Origin: Culturomica massiliensis
GTDB taxonomy: Bacteria > Bacteroidota > Bacteroidia > Bacteroidales > Marinifilaceae
Assembly (NCBI RefSeq): GCF_900091655.1
Contig: NZ_LT594621.1
Location: forward strand, 868,001 to 932,000
DNA: 64,000 bases
Direction: 5' to 3'
Under the pieces are notes generated by a model, which did not search any database, was not told the DNA's origin, and was given only the letters and a program-made list of their open reading frames with translations. The number at the start of each line of letters is the position of its first letter. The first letter of the stretch is position 1. A program made the position numbers and the translations under genes. Below are positions 46,577 through 56,062 of the stretch, piece after piece.

Positions 46577-47404
46577 CTACCATAACGATAACATTTGCGG
46601 TTTATCCCCGACCTCTTCTTTTTCTTCCTTTTTAGCATAAGTTTCCTGAATCGAATCGGACATAAGATTATAAAGTACAGCCAATTTCCGGTTTTTTTTC
46701 AATAAACTTTTATGCAACCCCAGTATATTTTCATCCCCGCGCCTGGCAGGTCCGGTTTGGGCCTCGTAAGGAGGCAATAACATTACTTTATGAGCCGTTT
46801 CAAAAATTAACGGCTTTAATAGATTAAAATCCAAACCTTCTTCTTCCAGTATTTTTCCGGCCATCATATACAAGTGGTTGGTAAAATTATTGGCAATCAC
46901 ACCGGCCAGATGCAGTTTTTTACGCTTTTCCGACGAAATCTCCTGAACGTTATTTGACAAACATCCGGCTAACTGCCGGACAGTATCCAATACCCGCGGT
47001 TCTGAAGCCTCGATACATAAAGGTACTTCTGCAAAATCCAGGGCTCTTTTTTTGGAAAATGTCTGCAAGGGATACATTACCCCGTAATAATCCGCCGAAG
47101 CCTTGAATATGTCCAGGGGTACACTTCCGGAAGTGTGTATAATAACAGCTTCTTTATTTATTCTGATACTCTTAAAAAGCGGAAGTAAAGCATCGTCACT
47201 TACACAAAAGATATAAATATCGCAATCGGGGTATATGGCAAACAAATCCGCCGTATAGGTAATACCGGTTTTCACGCCCAAAGCCCTGGCCGATTCGATG
47301 CTGCGGCTGTATATCTGGCACAAATTCAAACCGGCTTTCAGCAAAGCCGGAGCCAGATGATGTGCTACATTACCGGCGCCAATCATCACAATCCTCTTAT
47401 TCAT
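46577..47404 (-). CDS. Rossmann/DUF2520 protein
   Basis: I choose ATG 47402-47404 (275 residues, opening MNKRIVMIGAGNVAHHLAPA); an adjacent upstream ATG is equally possible. An NAD(P)-binding Rossmann domain (GAGNVA) is followed by a helical DUF2520 domain (LAGVIANNFTNHLY near 175), as in F420H2:NADP oxidoreductase-like and ketopantoate-reductase-like proteins. The reaction is unknown. It overlaps the HEPN-like gene upstream by 8 bases, so the two are translationally coupled. Confidence 0.82.
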   Translation of the reverse strand: MNKRIVMIGAGNVAHHLAPALLKAGLNLCQIYSRSIESARALGVKTGITYTADLFAIYPDCDIYIFCVSDDALLPLFKSIRINKEAVIIHTSGSVPLDIFKASADYYGVMYPLQTFSKKRALDFAEVPLCIEASEPRVLDTVRQLAGCLSNNVQEISSEKRKKLHLAGVIANNFTNHLYMMAGKILEEEGLDFNLLKPLIFETAHKVMLLPPYEAQTGPARRGDENILGLHKSLLKKNRKLAVLYNLMSDSIQETYAKKEEKEEVGDKPQMLSLW

Positions 47405-47888
47405 CATCTCCGAAAGCAATATTTTTAGGTTTTACCTTTCCTTCTTTTATCAAGTCTGCCAGTCGTTTACAAGCCCGGCAAATATCCCGGTAAAATACCC
47501 CTGAAATCATTACCAATTGTCCGTTTTTTCTTTCCAAATGACGAAATTCCCCGCTCTCTTCCTCCTGATTCAGCAGGAGTATATCCTGGGCCGGAATAAA
47601 AGCATGCACCATCTGATTACGCAGTTTGTGGTACAGAAAGTCGTTTTCATTCAATATCCGGTATTTTCCCCCGAACAAATACGTTATTCCTGCCGCAAAA
47701 CGTTTGGCCGCCTGTCCTTTCGTCTTCATCGGTTTTCTGTCCAAAAAGCCTCCTAACACTTCTATCGCTTGCCCCATCAATACAAATTGCATATATGACA
47801 ATCCCGCATTTTGAACCTTCCCCAACTCTCCGATAACCACTGTTTCCAAAAAGGCAACCGTATTCTCAATTGTTTTCTGATTTTCCAT
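47397..47888 (-). CDS. Helical protein with HEPN-like R-x4-H motif
   Basis: A 163-residue mostly helical cytoplasmic protein. I do not recognise a named family. Residues 84-97 (FLYHKLRNQMVHAF) hold Arg90-x4-His95, the RNase-type signature of HEPN domains, in the LRN...H context typical for them. The N-terminal helix is acidic and the C-terminal tail lysine-rich. It is the first gene of the cluster ending with DPP11 and overlaps the DUF2520 gene. HEPN assignment is a motif-level suggestion; a structural HEPN fold with no nuclease activity is possible. Confidence 0.6.
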   Translation of the reverse strand: MENQKTIENTVAFLETVVIGELGKVQNAGLSYMQFVLMGQAIEVLGGFLDRKPMKTKGQAAKRFAAGITYLFGGKYRILNENDFLYHKLRNQMVHAFIPAQDILLLNQEEESGEFRHLERKNGQLVMISGVFYRDICRACKRLADLIKEGKVKPKNIAFGDDE

Positions 47889-48113
47889 AGGTGAGTCAAA
47901 AATAGTTCAAATTATCGAAAAATGCAGCGGTAAAATTCGAAAATTATTCTTTTATCCGAAGAGGCTGTCCGGAGCAAATTCCTTTTTACGGCCGTAATTA
48001 TTTTAATCATCTGATTTTCTGGCACTATTCCTGATATTTTCCGATTGCAGCCTGTTTTTATATAAACCTGATACGAATTCTATTTTACAGCAACACATTA
48101 TCCGACAATTTTG

Positions 48114-48121
48114 TAATTTTG
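48114..48121 (+). promoter_or_regulatory. -7 element of the aminotransferase gene
   Basis: TAATTTTG, a full TAnnTTTG match, 15 bases upstream of the start codon. Upstream sequence is AT-rich without a good -33 TTTG. The region 47889-48100 between the divergent genes shows no other feature. Confidence 0.5.
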
Positions 48122-48136
48122 TAAAAAAATAAGGCC

Positions 48137-48925
48137 ATGATTTTAAAGAACAATACAATCACTGATATCTCTGACTTTTCAGAAAAAATATTTGAAAACG
48201 GGCTGAGCATATACGAAGTGATTCGGGTGTATAACGGACACCCTATCTTCTTAAGCGACAACTTACAAAGATTGGATAATTCAATAAAAAAATCAAATAT
48301 TGACATACATGTATGCAATCTTCATATTGAAAATAAGCTGAACGAGCTTATCCGTCTGGAACAGATGAAAGAAGGCAATATAAAATATGTACTCCATTTT
48401 ACAACTGACAAAACCGACGAATACATTTACCAGATTCCCCATTGCTATCCGACTGAAAAAGATTACCGGGAAGGTGTGGCCACCATCAGTTGCCAGGCTA
48501 TGCGCAATAATCCGGAAGTTAAATATATCAACAACGGTTTACGGGATATGACGAATCGGTTGCTTCGGGAACATGCCGTCTACGAAGTCCTGTTGATAGA
48601 CAGAGACGGTTGGGTAACGGAAGGTTCCCGGTCCAATGTATTTTTCATAAAAGACGGTATTTTCTATACGGCTCCGACACGTTATGTATTACCGGGAACA
48701 GCTCGCAAAAGGGTACTTGACATTTGTAAAGAACAGACATTCCCGCTTCGGGAAGAACGGGTCGCTTATCAAAATCTGCCTTCGTTTGATGCGGCTTTCA
48801 TTACCGGCACCTCTCCCTTGGTATTGCCCATAAAAACGATAGACCATTATCCGTTTTCCCCTGATAACCGGTATCTACGTAAACTGATGGAAATCTATTT
48901 TTCGTTGCTGAATAACGTTTTTTAG
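48137..48925 (+). CDS. Class IV aminotransferase
   Basis: A 262-residue PLP fold-type IV enzyme. Catalytic Lys129 (EVKYINNGLRDM) lies 33 residues before Glu162 of WVTEGSRSN, the spacing found in ADC lyase. Other family features are the SIYEVIRVYNG opening and TAPTRYVLPGTARKRVLDI. Members include branched-chain and D-amino-acid aminotransferases and 4-amino-4-deoxychorismate lyase (pabC). Which one this is cannot be decided; no folate gene is adjacent. It is transcribed alone from 48114. Confidence 0.85.
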   Translation: MILKNNTITDISDFSEKIFENGLSIYEVIRVYNGHPIFLSDNLQRLDNSIKKSNIDIHVCNLHIENKLNELIRLEQMKEGNIKYVLHFTTDKTDEYIYQIPHCYPTEKDYREGVATISCQAMRNNPEVKYINNGLRDMTNRLLREHAVYEVLLIDRDGWVTEGSRSNVFFIKDGIFYTAPTRYVLPGTARKRVLDICKEQTFPLREERVAYQNLPSFDAAFITGTSPLVLPIKTIDHYPFSPDNRYLRKLMEIYFSLLNNVF

Positions 48926-49056
48926 GATTTTTTTTGATCAAATTTTTTTAATTTAGCTAGCTTTTCTTTAATATTGCAAAGTATAATATATTGATATGCT
49001 ACAGGTTGAATTAAATGACTTAAACCGAGGATAACCTGAAATTACTATTTTGCATA

Positions 49057-50400
49057 ATGAAGTATTTTATCTTAATTGTTGTCATTATCACTATTTTTCT
49101 GGCTAAGCCTTGGGAAATCAATTTTGCAGGAGGAACACCCCTATCGAACGATTCGACTCTACTACTGGCTAAAGCCATGGCAACAAAAGCCCCGCTTCCT
49201 TTATTCCCCCTAAACAAAGTACTCTCCAATACAGATTCCGAACTTCCCATAGCCCAAAAGCTCGACCGCTCCATTGAAAAATTCATGAAAACATGGCAGA
49301 TCCGCGGAGCTTCTTTTGCCTTAATGAAAGACGATAAACTGATATACAGCAAAGGTTACGGATATGCGGATGCAGAAACCGGTGAAGAAGTCGATGTCAG
49401 ACATATTTTCCGCATTGCCTCGGTTTCCAAATTGATTACCGCCAGCGGAATCATGAAACTGGCGGAAGAAGGCAAACTCCGGTTAGAAGACCGGGTTTTC
49501 GGACCGGAAGGTATCTTGAACGACTCTATTTTTTCCAAAATAAAAGATCCCAGAACCAAGCGTATTACCGTAGAACATCTGCTCCGGCATCAGGGAGGCT
49601 ACACAGCCGTATACGGAGATCCGATGTTTTGTCCGCTGGACATTGCCCGTAAAATGAAAGTAAAACCTCCCGTCGACCTGAATACGATCATTCGTTTCGT
49701 ACTATCCCGCCGTCTTCACTACACGCCCGGCACTTCTACGGCTTATTCCAATGTCGGATACGGTATTTTAACCCGGGTGATCGAGAAAGTATCGGGAATG
49801 AACTACGAAGATTATATCAAACAAAATATCTTGCGTCCTGCCGGTTGTTTCGATATGCATCTGGGCAGGAATCTTTATGAAAACCGGCTTCCCAATGAAG
49901 TCCGGTATTATGACACGGCAGAAGAGCTGATACCCTCATGCGACGGAAGTAAGCAACTGGTACCTAAATATTACGGAGGAAACAATATCGAAGAATTATA
50001 CGGAGCCGGCGGCTGGGTGGCTTCTGCTTCCGAATTGCTACGGTTTATGGCCGTAATCGACGGTAATCCGGTTATTCCCGATATCCTCAGTCCGGAAAGT
50101 ATAGAGCAGATGACGACATTCAGTGCGGATGCCCTGCCTATCGGCTGGATGCATGTTACTCCGCAAGGAGAATGGTCGCGTACGGGCACCCTGTCGGGTA
50201 GCAGCGTACTTATGAAAAAGCAATCAGACGGATATGCCTGGGTATTTATATCCAATACCGGTTCATGGAAAGGCCCCCGTTTTCAATCCTATATCAACGG
50301 AATGATAACCAAGGCTTTGAAAAATGTTCCTTCATGGCCGGAAAAGGATCTTTTTGCTTTACAACAATTCGAGCCCCATCAGCATATTGTCTTTCAATAA
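49057..50400 (+). CDS. Beta-lactamase-fold serine hydrolase
   Basis: A 447-residue exported protein (N-terminal hydrophobic segment, residues 3-16) of the class C beta-lactamase/PBP4*/esterase superfamily. SVSK at 122-125 supplies the nucleophile Ser and Lys; YSN follows near 229 and the third motif is RTGTLSGS in place of KTG. These enzymes act on peptidoglycan-type peptides, D-amino peptides or esters; activity on beta-lactams is not implied. Its stop overlaps the start of glycerate kinase. Confidence 0.88.
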   Translation: MKYFILIVVIITIFLAKPWEINFAGGTPLSNDSTLLLAKAMATKAPLPLFPLNKVLSNTDSELPIAQKLDRSIEKFMKTWQIRGASFALMKDDKLIYSKGYGYADAETGEEVDVRHIFRIASVSKLITASGIMKLAEEGKLRLEDRVFGPEGILNDSIFSKIKDPRTKRITVEHLLRHQGGYTAVYGDPMFCPLDIARKMKVKPPVDLNTIIRFVLSRRLHYTPGTSTAYSNVGYGILTRVIEKVSGMNYEDYIKQNILRPAGCFDMHLGRNLYENRLPNEVRYYDTAEELIPSCDGSKQLVPKYYGGNNIEELYGAGGWVASASELLRFMAVIDGNPVIPDILSPESIEQMTTFSADALPIGWMHVTPQGEWSRTGTLSGSSVLMKKQSDGYAWVFISNTGSWKGPRFQSYINGMITKALKNVPSWPEKDLFALQQFEPHQHIVFQ

Positions 50401-51515
50401 TGTCCGATTCTTTCAAACCGACGGTTCTGGTTGCTCCCAATGCTTTCAAAGACTCTTTGACAGCGCCGCAAATATGTGATTATTTTAATTCTCTGTTGTC
50501 CGGTCGGTACCGGGTAATTTCTTTGCCTGCCGGTGACGGAGGCGACGGTACGGCTGAAATCATCGCTTCTTACTTTCCTCTGCCCCGTCCGGTTTATTTT
50601 CCGGCAGTCGATGCTTTGGAACGGCCTGTCCGGGGAACTTATTACCGCAGCGGGAAAACCGCCATCATTGAACTGGCCGGTATATGTGGCCTGAAAACAC
50701 TGAAAATTCAGGAATATGATGTATTAAATGCCAATACGACGGGGGTAGGCAAAGCCGTAAATCACGCCGTAACAAACGGAGCAAACGAAATACTCCTTTG
50801 TGTGGGCGGTAGTGCCAGCATAGACGGTGGATTGGGAGCCTTGACTGAAATGGGATTGAAAATAACGAAAAGCCATGATAAATACAGAAATCACATCATT
50901 GATTTAAAACAAATTGATCCGTCTGACTTAAAGATAAAATTCAAAGATGTAAAATTTACTATTCTCTGTGATGTAGAAAATCCATTGTACGGAAAAACAG
51001 GAGCGGCCTATGTATTTGCACCTCAAAAAGGAGCCTCGCCGCAGCAGGTTATACAACTGGATACATATCTGAAAAGGTATGCCTCCCTTTTAACCGGATA
51101 TTCAAATGCGGATGTTGCCGGTCTGAAATACGGAGGAGCTGCCGGAGGAATAACAACAGCATTTGCAGTCTTTTTGGGAGCCCGGCTCATTTCCGGGTCC
51201 GAATACTATCTTCAGGTCTCCGGATTTGAAAAACACCTCCGGGAAAGCCATGTCGTCATTACCGGAGAAGGCCGTATCGACCGGCAATCTTTATACGGTA
51301 AAATGCCGGGCGTAATTGCGGATAAATGCCGGCAACGGCATATCCCCGTCATTGCCGTTGCCGGCATATCGGAACCCGGAGTTGAAATTTTCGACCGTAT
51401 ATTCCGGTTAATCGACTACGCCCCCTGCCTCCAGGCCTCGATACAACAAGCTCAGTGCTACTTTCCCGCCCTATGCCGGGACGTAAAAAAATACCTGGAT
51501 ACCTTATTTCGCTGA
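50400..51515 (+). CDS. Glycerate kinase
   Basis: The start at ATG 50400 shares one base with the preceding stop (TAATG) and gives 371 residues; the longer frame seen upstream lies inside the serine hydrolase gene. Family blocks include VAPNAFKDSLTAPQICDYF, PAGDGGDGTAE, LCVGGSASIDGGLGAL, KYGGAAGGIT and GEGRIDRQS. It phosphorylates D-glycerate with ATP, feeding glycerate or serine carbon into glycolysis. Translational coupling to a peptidase-like gene is odd for its role. Confidence 0.94.
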   Translation: MSDSFKPTVLVAPNAFKDSLTAPQICDYFNSLLSGRYRVISLPAGDGGDGTAEIIASYFPLPRPVYFPAVDALERPVRGTYYRSGKTAIIELAGICGLKTLKIQEYDVLNANTTGVGKAVNHAVTNGANEILLCVGGSASIDGGLGALTEMGLKITKSHDKYRNHIIDLKQIDPSDLKIKFKDVKFTILCDVENPLYGKTGAAYVFAPQKGASPQQVIQLDTYLKRYASLLTGYSNADVAGLKYGGAAGGITTAFAVFLGARLISGSEYYLQVSGFEKHLRESHVVITGEGRIDRQSLYGKMPGVIADKCRQRHIPVIAVAGISEPGVEIFDRIFRLIDYAPCLQASIQQAQCYFPALCRDVKKYLDTLFR

Positions 51516-51622
51516 TTTTTCGAAATCGTTTGCTATTTTTTTATACTTTTCCTTTGATTTCTGCTTACAATTTACAACTTTTGCACAAAATTTAATTTAA
51601 TCCTTAAAATAAAACAGCACAT

Positions 51623-52696
51623 ATGGCTTACAGAATCCTTGCCATCAATCCAGGCTCGACTTCAACAAAGATTGCGATTTTCGAAGATGAAAATCAGATT
51701 TTCATCAAAACGATCCGGCATTCAGCCGAAGAGATCAGTAGTTATCCGAACATTGCTTCCCAGTTTGCATACCGGAAAGACCTTATTCTTTCCGAATTGA
51801 AAAATGCAGGGATCGATATTGCGACCATCGATGCAATCGTTGGCAGAGGCGGTGTTATCAAACCGATCGAATCCGGCATATACGAAGTAAATGCGGCTAT
51901 GCTTCACGATCTGGAACATCCCGTTATGGGAGAACATGCATCCAATTTGGGAGGATTGATTTCACACAATATTGCTGCAGAGCTCGGTGACAAAGTAAAG
52001 GCTTACATTGCCGATCCTGTTGTCGTAGATGAAATGGACCCGATTGCCCGTATCAGCGGACACCCCGCCATTCAACGCCTGTCTATTTTTCACGCATTGA
52101 ATCAGAAAGCGATTGCCCGTACCTATGCACAGGAAGCTGGCCGTAAATATGAAGACCTCAATTTGATTGTCGCTCACATGGGAGGCGGTATTTCCGTCAG
52201 TGCACATCAAAAAGGCCGTGTAATCGACACCAATAACGCTTTGGACGGAGAAGGTGCGTTTTCACCCGAACGTAGCGGCTCCCTTCCTACCGGTGCTTTG
52301 GTAAACCTCTGCTTCAGCGGACAATATACCAAAGAAGAAATCAAAAAAATGTTATGCGGCAAAGGCGGTGTTGTTGCTTATTTAGGCAGCAACGACATGC
52401 TGGAAGTCGAGCGTAAAGCAGAAACCGATCCGGAATGGGCAAAAATTCAGGATGCCATGAGTTATCAGGTATCCAAAGAAATCGGTGCAATGGCTACGGT
52501 TCTGAAAGGTCAGGTAGATGCCATCCTTTTGACGGGAGGCATTGCTTACGGAAAACCGGTAACCGATTACATCACCGCAAGAGTCGGCTTCATCGCTCCC
52601 GTAAAAGTATATCCGGGAGAAGACGAAATGCGTGCTTTGGCAATGAACGGGTTACGGATACTAAAAGGCGAAACCCAAGCCAAAAAATACGTATAA
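51623..52696 (+). CDS. buk: Butyrate kinase
   Basis: A 357-residue ASKHA-fold acyl kinase: NPGSTSTKIAIFED at the N-terminus, HMGGGISVSAH in the middle, GEGAFSPERSGSLPTG and LLTGGIAYGKPV near the end. Length and GSLP context fit butyrate rather than acetate kinase (about 400). It makes ATP from butyryl phosphate as the last step of butyrate production. The usual partner ptb is not adjacent; the gene is 107 bases after glycerate kinase and has its own strong terminator. Confidence 0.95.
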   Translation: MAYRILAINPGSTSTKIAIFEDENQIFIKTIRHSAEEISSYPNIASQFAYRKDLILSELKNAGIDIATIDAIVGRGGVIKPIESGIYEVNAAMLHDLEHPVMGEHASNLGGLISHNIAAELGDKVKAYIADPVVVDEMDPIARISGHPAIQRLSIFHALNQKAIARTYAQEAGRKYEDLNLIVAHMGGGISVSAHQKGRVIDTNNALDGEGAFSPERSGSLPTGALVNLCFSGQYTKEEIKKMLCGKGGVVAYLGSNDMLEVERKAETDPEWAKIQDAMSYQVSKEIGAMATVLKGQVDAILLTGGIAYGKPVTDYITARVGFIAPVKVYPGEDEMRALAMNGLRILKGETQAKKYV

Positions 52697-52712
52697 TCCG
52701 AACATAAATAAG

Positions 52713-52748
52713 AGTGACCGAAAATTCAGTTTTCGGTCACTTTTTTTT
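52713..52748 (+). terminator. Terminator of buk
   Basis: A perfect 12-bp stem (52713-52724 with 52730-52741), a 5-base loop and eight T, 16 bases past the buk stop. Confidence 0.92.
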
Positions 52749-52826
52749 ACCCTATTCTTTTTATTACATAGTATCGAAGTTGATATATTTATTAATAAGC
52801 ACCGTTACACTGAAAAAAGCAGATTT

Positions 52827-55800
52827 TTATTCGACGGGAACGACTTTATCCAGTACCACATACCAGATGTAGCCTTTAACAGAAGTATACCCCATTTTTT
52901 GCAATGTATGGCAGTAATAACGGACTTGCCGCTTGTATTTCTCTTCTTCCTTGTTCCCGAATTTATAATCGATTACCCAGGCCGTATTTCCTTTTAACAA
53001 CACCCTGTCGGGGCGTACTTTGTCTCCCCCGCCAAACAGAATATCCCTTTCGTTGACAACCTGAAAATCGGATGAAAACCAGGCAGAAACTTCGGGACGA
53101 CACAAATATTTTTCGATTTTTGCGCGGTAAACCGCTTTGTCTTCCAGGGAAATCAATCCGTTCAGACACATTTGCCGGAGAGCCTTTTCCACATCTTCTT
53201 CAGACTCGATCATCCGGAATATCTCGTGCAGCAATTTACCTTCATCGACCGCCGAACGGGTATCCTGATCCGGATCGGTGTAATCCTGATATTTGTACCT
53301 GATACTGATCCGTTCTTCGGAATCATATACGGCATAATGCTCCAATACCAGCGGCTTCTGTTCAGAAACAGTACTTTCTTTTTGGTATTTCGTACCGTAT
53401 TGCAGATTCATTTCTCCGTCCGGGCAAAAATGAATTTGCTCCTTCCCTTTTAACCTTTCCAACACCTGATACATGAATGTACCGATATCTCCCACAGTCA
53501 GACTACCGTCTTTATTGATTTTAGGACGATACGGACGGACATATAGCTCTCTTTCCGCGCGGGTCAAAGCCACATACAACAAATTCAGATTATCGACATA
53601 AGCTTTCAGGTGCTCATCGAAGTAATCATCCTTAAATATCGTATCCGCCAATTTAGCCGAATAATTCAGGGGTGCATATTCCAGTTCATTGAATTTATCT
53701 TCCCGGGTCGTACACCAGATGCGCCGTAGCGGTTGTGTTGCATCCAGTTCCCAACTGCAAAAAGGCAATATGACGTGCTCAAACTCCAGTCCCTTGGCTT
53801 TATGAATGGTCAAAATACGTACGGCATCAATATCTTCCGAAGTCGAAAGCACTTTTTTCATCTGTTCTTTTTCCCACCATTCCAGAAACAGGATAATGCT
53901 ATTCGAATTATTCGATTCGTATTCGAAAACGATATCCTGAAAGGCTATCAGATAAGGCACTTCCTCCTTTTTATCTTTCAAAGAAAACTTATCGATAATG
54001 GCTTCTACGGTTTCAAAAAGCGAATAAGACAATATCTTACCGGAATTGAAGGTAAAATCCGAATTCAGAAAACGGAATAATTCCTCTTCTTTTGCAGCTT
54101 TAAATATAGCATCCCATTTATCTGCATTACAACATTTTATCGACGAATAATAAAATAAAAGTATGGAAGCTTTGTTGACAATATCGTAGGGATCGGCCAT
54201 ATACCGCAATACTGCGACGATAAACCGGACATAGGCAGACGATCTGACGTACAAAGAATCATTGGATACAAAATTTATCTTTTGAGAGGCAGTCGTATTG
54301 TATTCCATAAAATAATTAGCCGCAAAAGCCCCCTCTTTCGCATTTCTGACCAATATTACGATGTCTTTTTGCTGTCCTCCCCGTCGGGTAATATCCGCTA
54401 TGACCTCCGTTACGGAAGCCATAATTTGCGTATCCGCATCTTCTTCTTTTTTCGACGGTCCGAACAGAATATCGACATATCCTCCCAATTCTCTTTTCGG
54501 TACCTGTTCCAGATTATCATAAGCCTGCACGATGGCTTCCGACCAGGCATTATCCTCCCCGGCCGAATGGTCGTATAACGCCTTTAATTCCAGGGCTGCT
54601 TCCCGAAAAAAAACGTTGTTAAAATCGACAATCTCACGCGCACTTCGCCAGTTATTCTGCAAAATAATATCATTCGTACCTAAACGGGCAAATTCATTTT
54701 CCACCCGACTGGCCAGTAAACGCCAGTCTCCGTTTCTCCAGCGATAGATACTCTGCTTGACATCTCCCACGATCATCGCCTGATTGCCTTCCGCGAGCGT
54801 ATTGACGACCAAAGGCCGGAAATTCCGCCACTGTAAGGAAGAGGTATCCTGAAATTCGTCTATCATCAGGTGCTTGTAGTAATTCCCTGTCTTCTCGAAC
54901 AGAAACGACGTGTCGTTTCCTTCAATCAGTATATTCAAAATATGGGTCGTATCACTAAGCAGCATGATCCCTTTTTCGTCACAATATTCCCGGACTTTCT
55001 TATACAAATCGTTTAAAATCCCCAACTGGTATAAATTGGCTATCAATTGGCGGGCTGAAAGATAATAGCGGTATCGGGTGTCGTACGTTTCTATGGCAGA
55101 TGCCAATATGCGATTCAATTCCGGGAAAACCGATTCAATTCTCATGCGGATTTCCGGAACACAACTTTTGGTAATCCAATAACCGGTATCTCCGACAGCC
55201 TGACGGGCCGTTGAAGTGACATCGTCCAGCTTCCCGGCTTTCAACTTATAAAAATGCCCGGCACATCCGTTTTTCCCTCCTTTGAAGTCCTGCAATTCCA
55301 AACCGTTGCTTTCAATTAAGGAAACCGCTTTTTCTCCCAAAAGAGAAAGGGTTTCCTCATATTCCCGGACGATATTCCTCAAAAACAACTGGTATTCTTT
55401 TAAGAAGTCTTTGTCGCTGAAACGGGTCAGGATTTTGTCGTCCAGGAGCATATAATTTTCCTTAAAAAGCTCTTCCCCTAACTCTACAATCCTGGCTTTG
55501 ATCCTCCAGGATTTTCCTTCTTCCACGCCGGCAGTCATCAACTCTCCGATCCAGAACCTCAATTCAGGTTTGTCCTTTACTTCTTCCATGACTTTGTCTA
55601 CGGCTTTTAAAAGCACAAAATCACTGTCGAGTTCGACATTATATCCCGGAAATATACCCAGTTCGTGAGTAAAAGATTTAATGATACGCTGAAAAAAACG
55701 GTCGATGGTCGTAACGGAAATGCGTCCGTAATCATGTAACAGCATGGTACGCAACTGAATGGCTCTATTTTTCAGTTGTTCGTCTGTAAGGCGGAATTCG

Positions 55801-56024
55801 TTCTGCAAAATCGGACCGTAGCTACTGCTTTGCCCTTCGGCAAGCCGGTTCAACTCTTTAATAATCCGGGATTTCATTTCCCCGGTTGCCTTATTGGTAA
55901 AGGTAACCGCCAGAATATTCTTATACTCGGCAGGAACCGAAAAAATGATCCGGAAGTATTCCAATGTCAAAGCAAAGGTTTTTCCGGAACCGGCAGAAGC
56001 CTTATAAATGTTTAGCCGGGACAT
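52827..56024 (-). CDS. AddA-like UvrD-family helicase-nuclease
   Basis: A 1065-residue superfamily 1A helicase. It has motif I KASAGSGKTFALTL (about 8-21), motif II LMIDEFQDTS (about 390), motif V VRILTIHKAKGLEFEHVILP (about 745) and motif VI YVALTRAERELYV. The C-terminal PD-(D/E)XK nuclease domain keeps GKLLHEIF, PDRVLL and VIDYKFG (catalytic Asp and Lys). AddAB/RecBCD-type complexes resect double-strand breaks for recombination. The AddB partner is not next to it in this window. Confidence 0.9.
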   Translation of the reverse strand: MSRLNIYKASAGSGKTFALTLEYFRIIFSVPAEYKNILAVTFTNKATGEMKSRIIKELNRLAEGQSSSYGPILQNEFRLTDEQLKNRAIQLRTMLLHDYGRISVTTIDRFFQRIIKSFTHELGIFPGYNVELDSDFVLLKAVDKVMEEVKDKPELRFWIGELMTAGVEEGKSWRIKARIVELGEELFKENYMLLDDKILTRFSDKDFLKEYQLFLRNIVREYEETLSLLGEKAVSLIESNGLELQDFKGGKNGCAGHFYKLKAGKLDDVTSTARQAVGDTGYWITKSCVPEIRMRIESVFPELNRILASAIETYDTRYRYYLSARQLIANLYQLGILNDLYKKVREYCDEKGIMLLSDTTHILNILIEGNDTSFLFEKTGNYYKHLMIDEFQDTSSLQWRNFRPLVVNTLAEGNQAMIVGDVKQSIYRWRNGDWRLLASRVENEFARLGTNDIILQNNWRSAREIVDFNNVFFREAALELKALYDHSAGEDNAWSEAIVQAYDNLEQVPKRELGGYVDILFGPSKKEEDADTQIMASVTEVIADITRRGGQQKDIVILVRNAKEGAFAANYFMEYNTTASQKINFVSNDSLYVRSSAYVRFIVAVLRYMADPYDIVNKASILLFYYSSIKCCNADKWDAIFKAAKEEELFRFLNSDFTFNSGKILSYSLFETVEAIIDKFSLKDKKEEVPYLIAFQDIVFEYESNNSNSIILFLEWWEKEQMKKVLSTSEDIDAVRILTIHKAKGLEFEHVILPFCSWELDATQPLRRIWCTTREDKFNELEYAPLNYSAKLADTIFKDDYFDEHLKAYVDNLNLLYVALTRAERELYVRPYRPKINKDGSLTVGDIGTFMYQVLERLKGKEQIHFCPDGEMNLQYGTKYQKESTVSEQKPLVLEHYAVYDSEERISIRYKYQDYTDPDQDTRSAVDEGKLLHEIFRMIESEEDVEKALRQMCLNGLISLEDKAVYRAKIEKYLCRPEVSAWFSSDFQVVNERDILFGGGDKVRPDRVLLKGNTAWVIDYKFGNKEEEKYKRQVRYYCHTLQKMGYTSVKGYIWYVVLDKVVPVE

Positions 56025-56062
56025 AGAAATAGATTGATGGTAAATAAATTAAAAATATCCCG

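Noticed and set aside
49057..50400. Calling the serine hydrolase an antibiotic-resistance beta-lactamase
   Set aside because: SxxK and YxN are shared by many peptidases and esterases; the third motif and context do not indicate beta-lactam hydrolysis.
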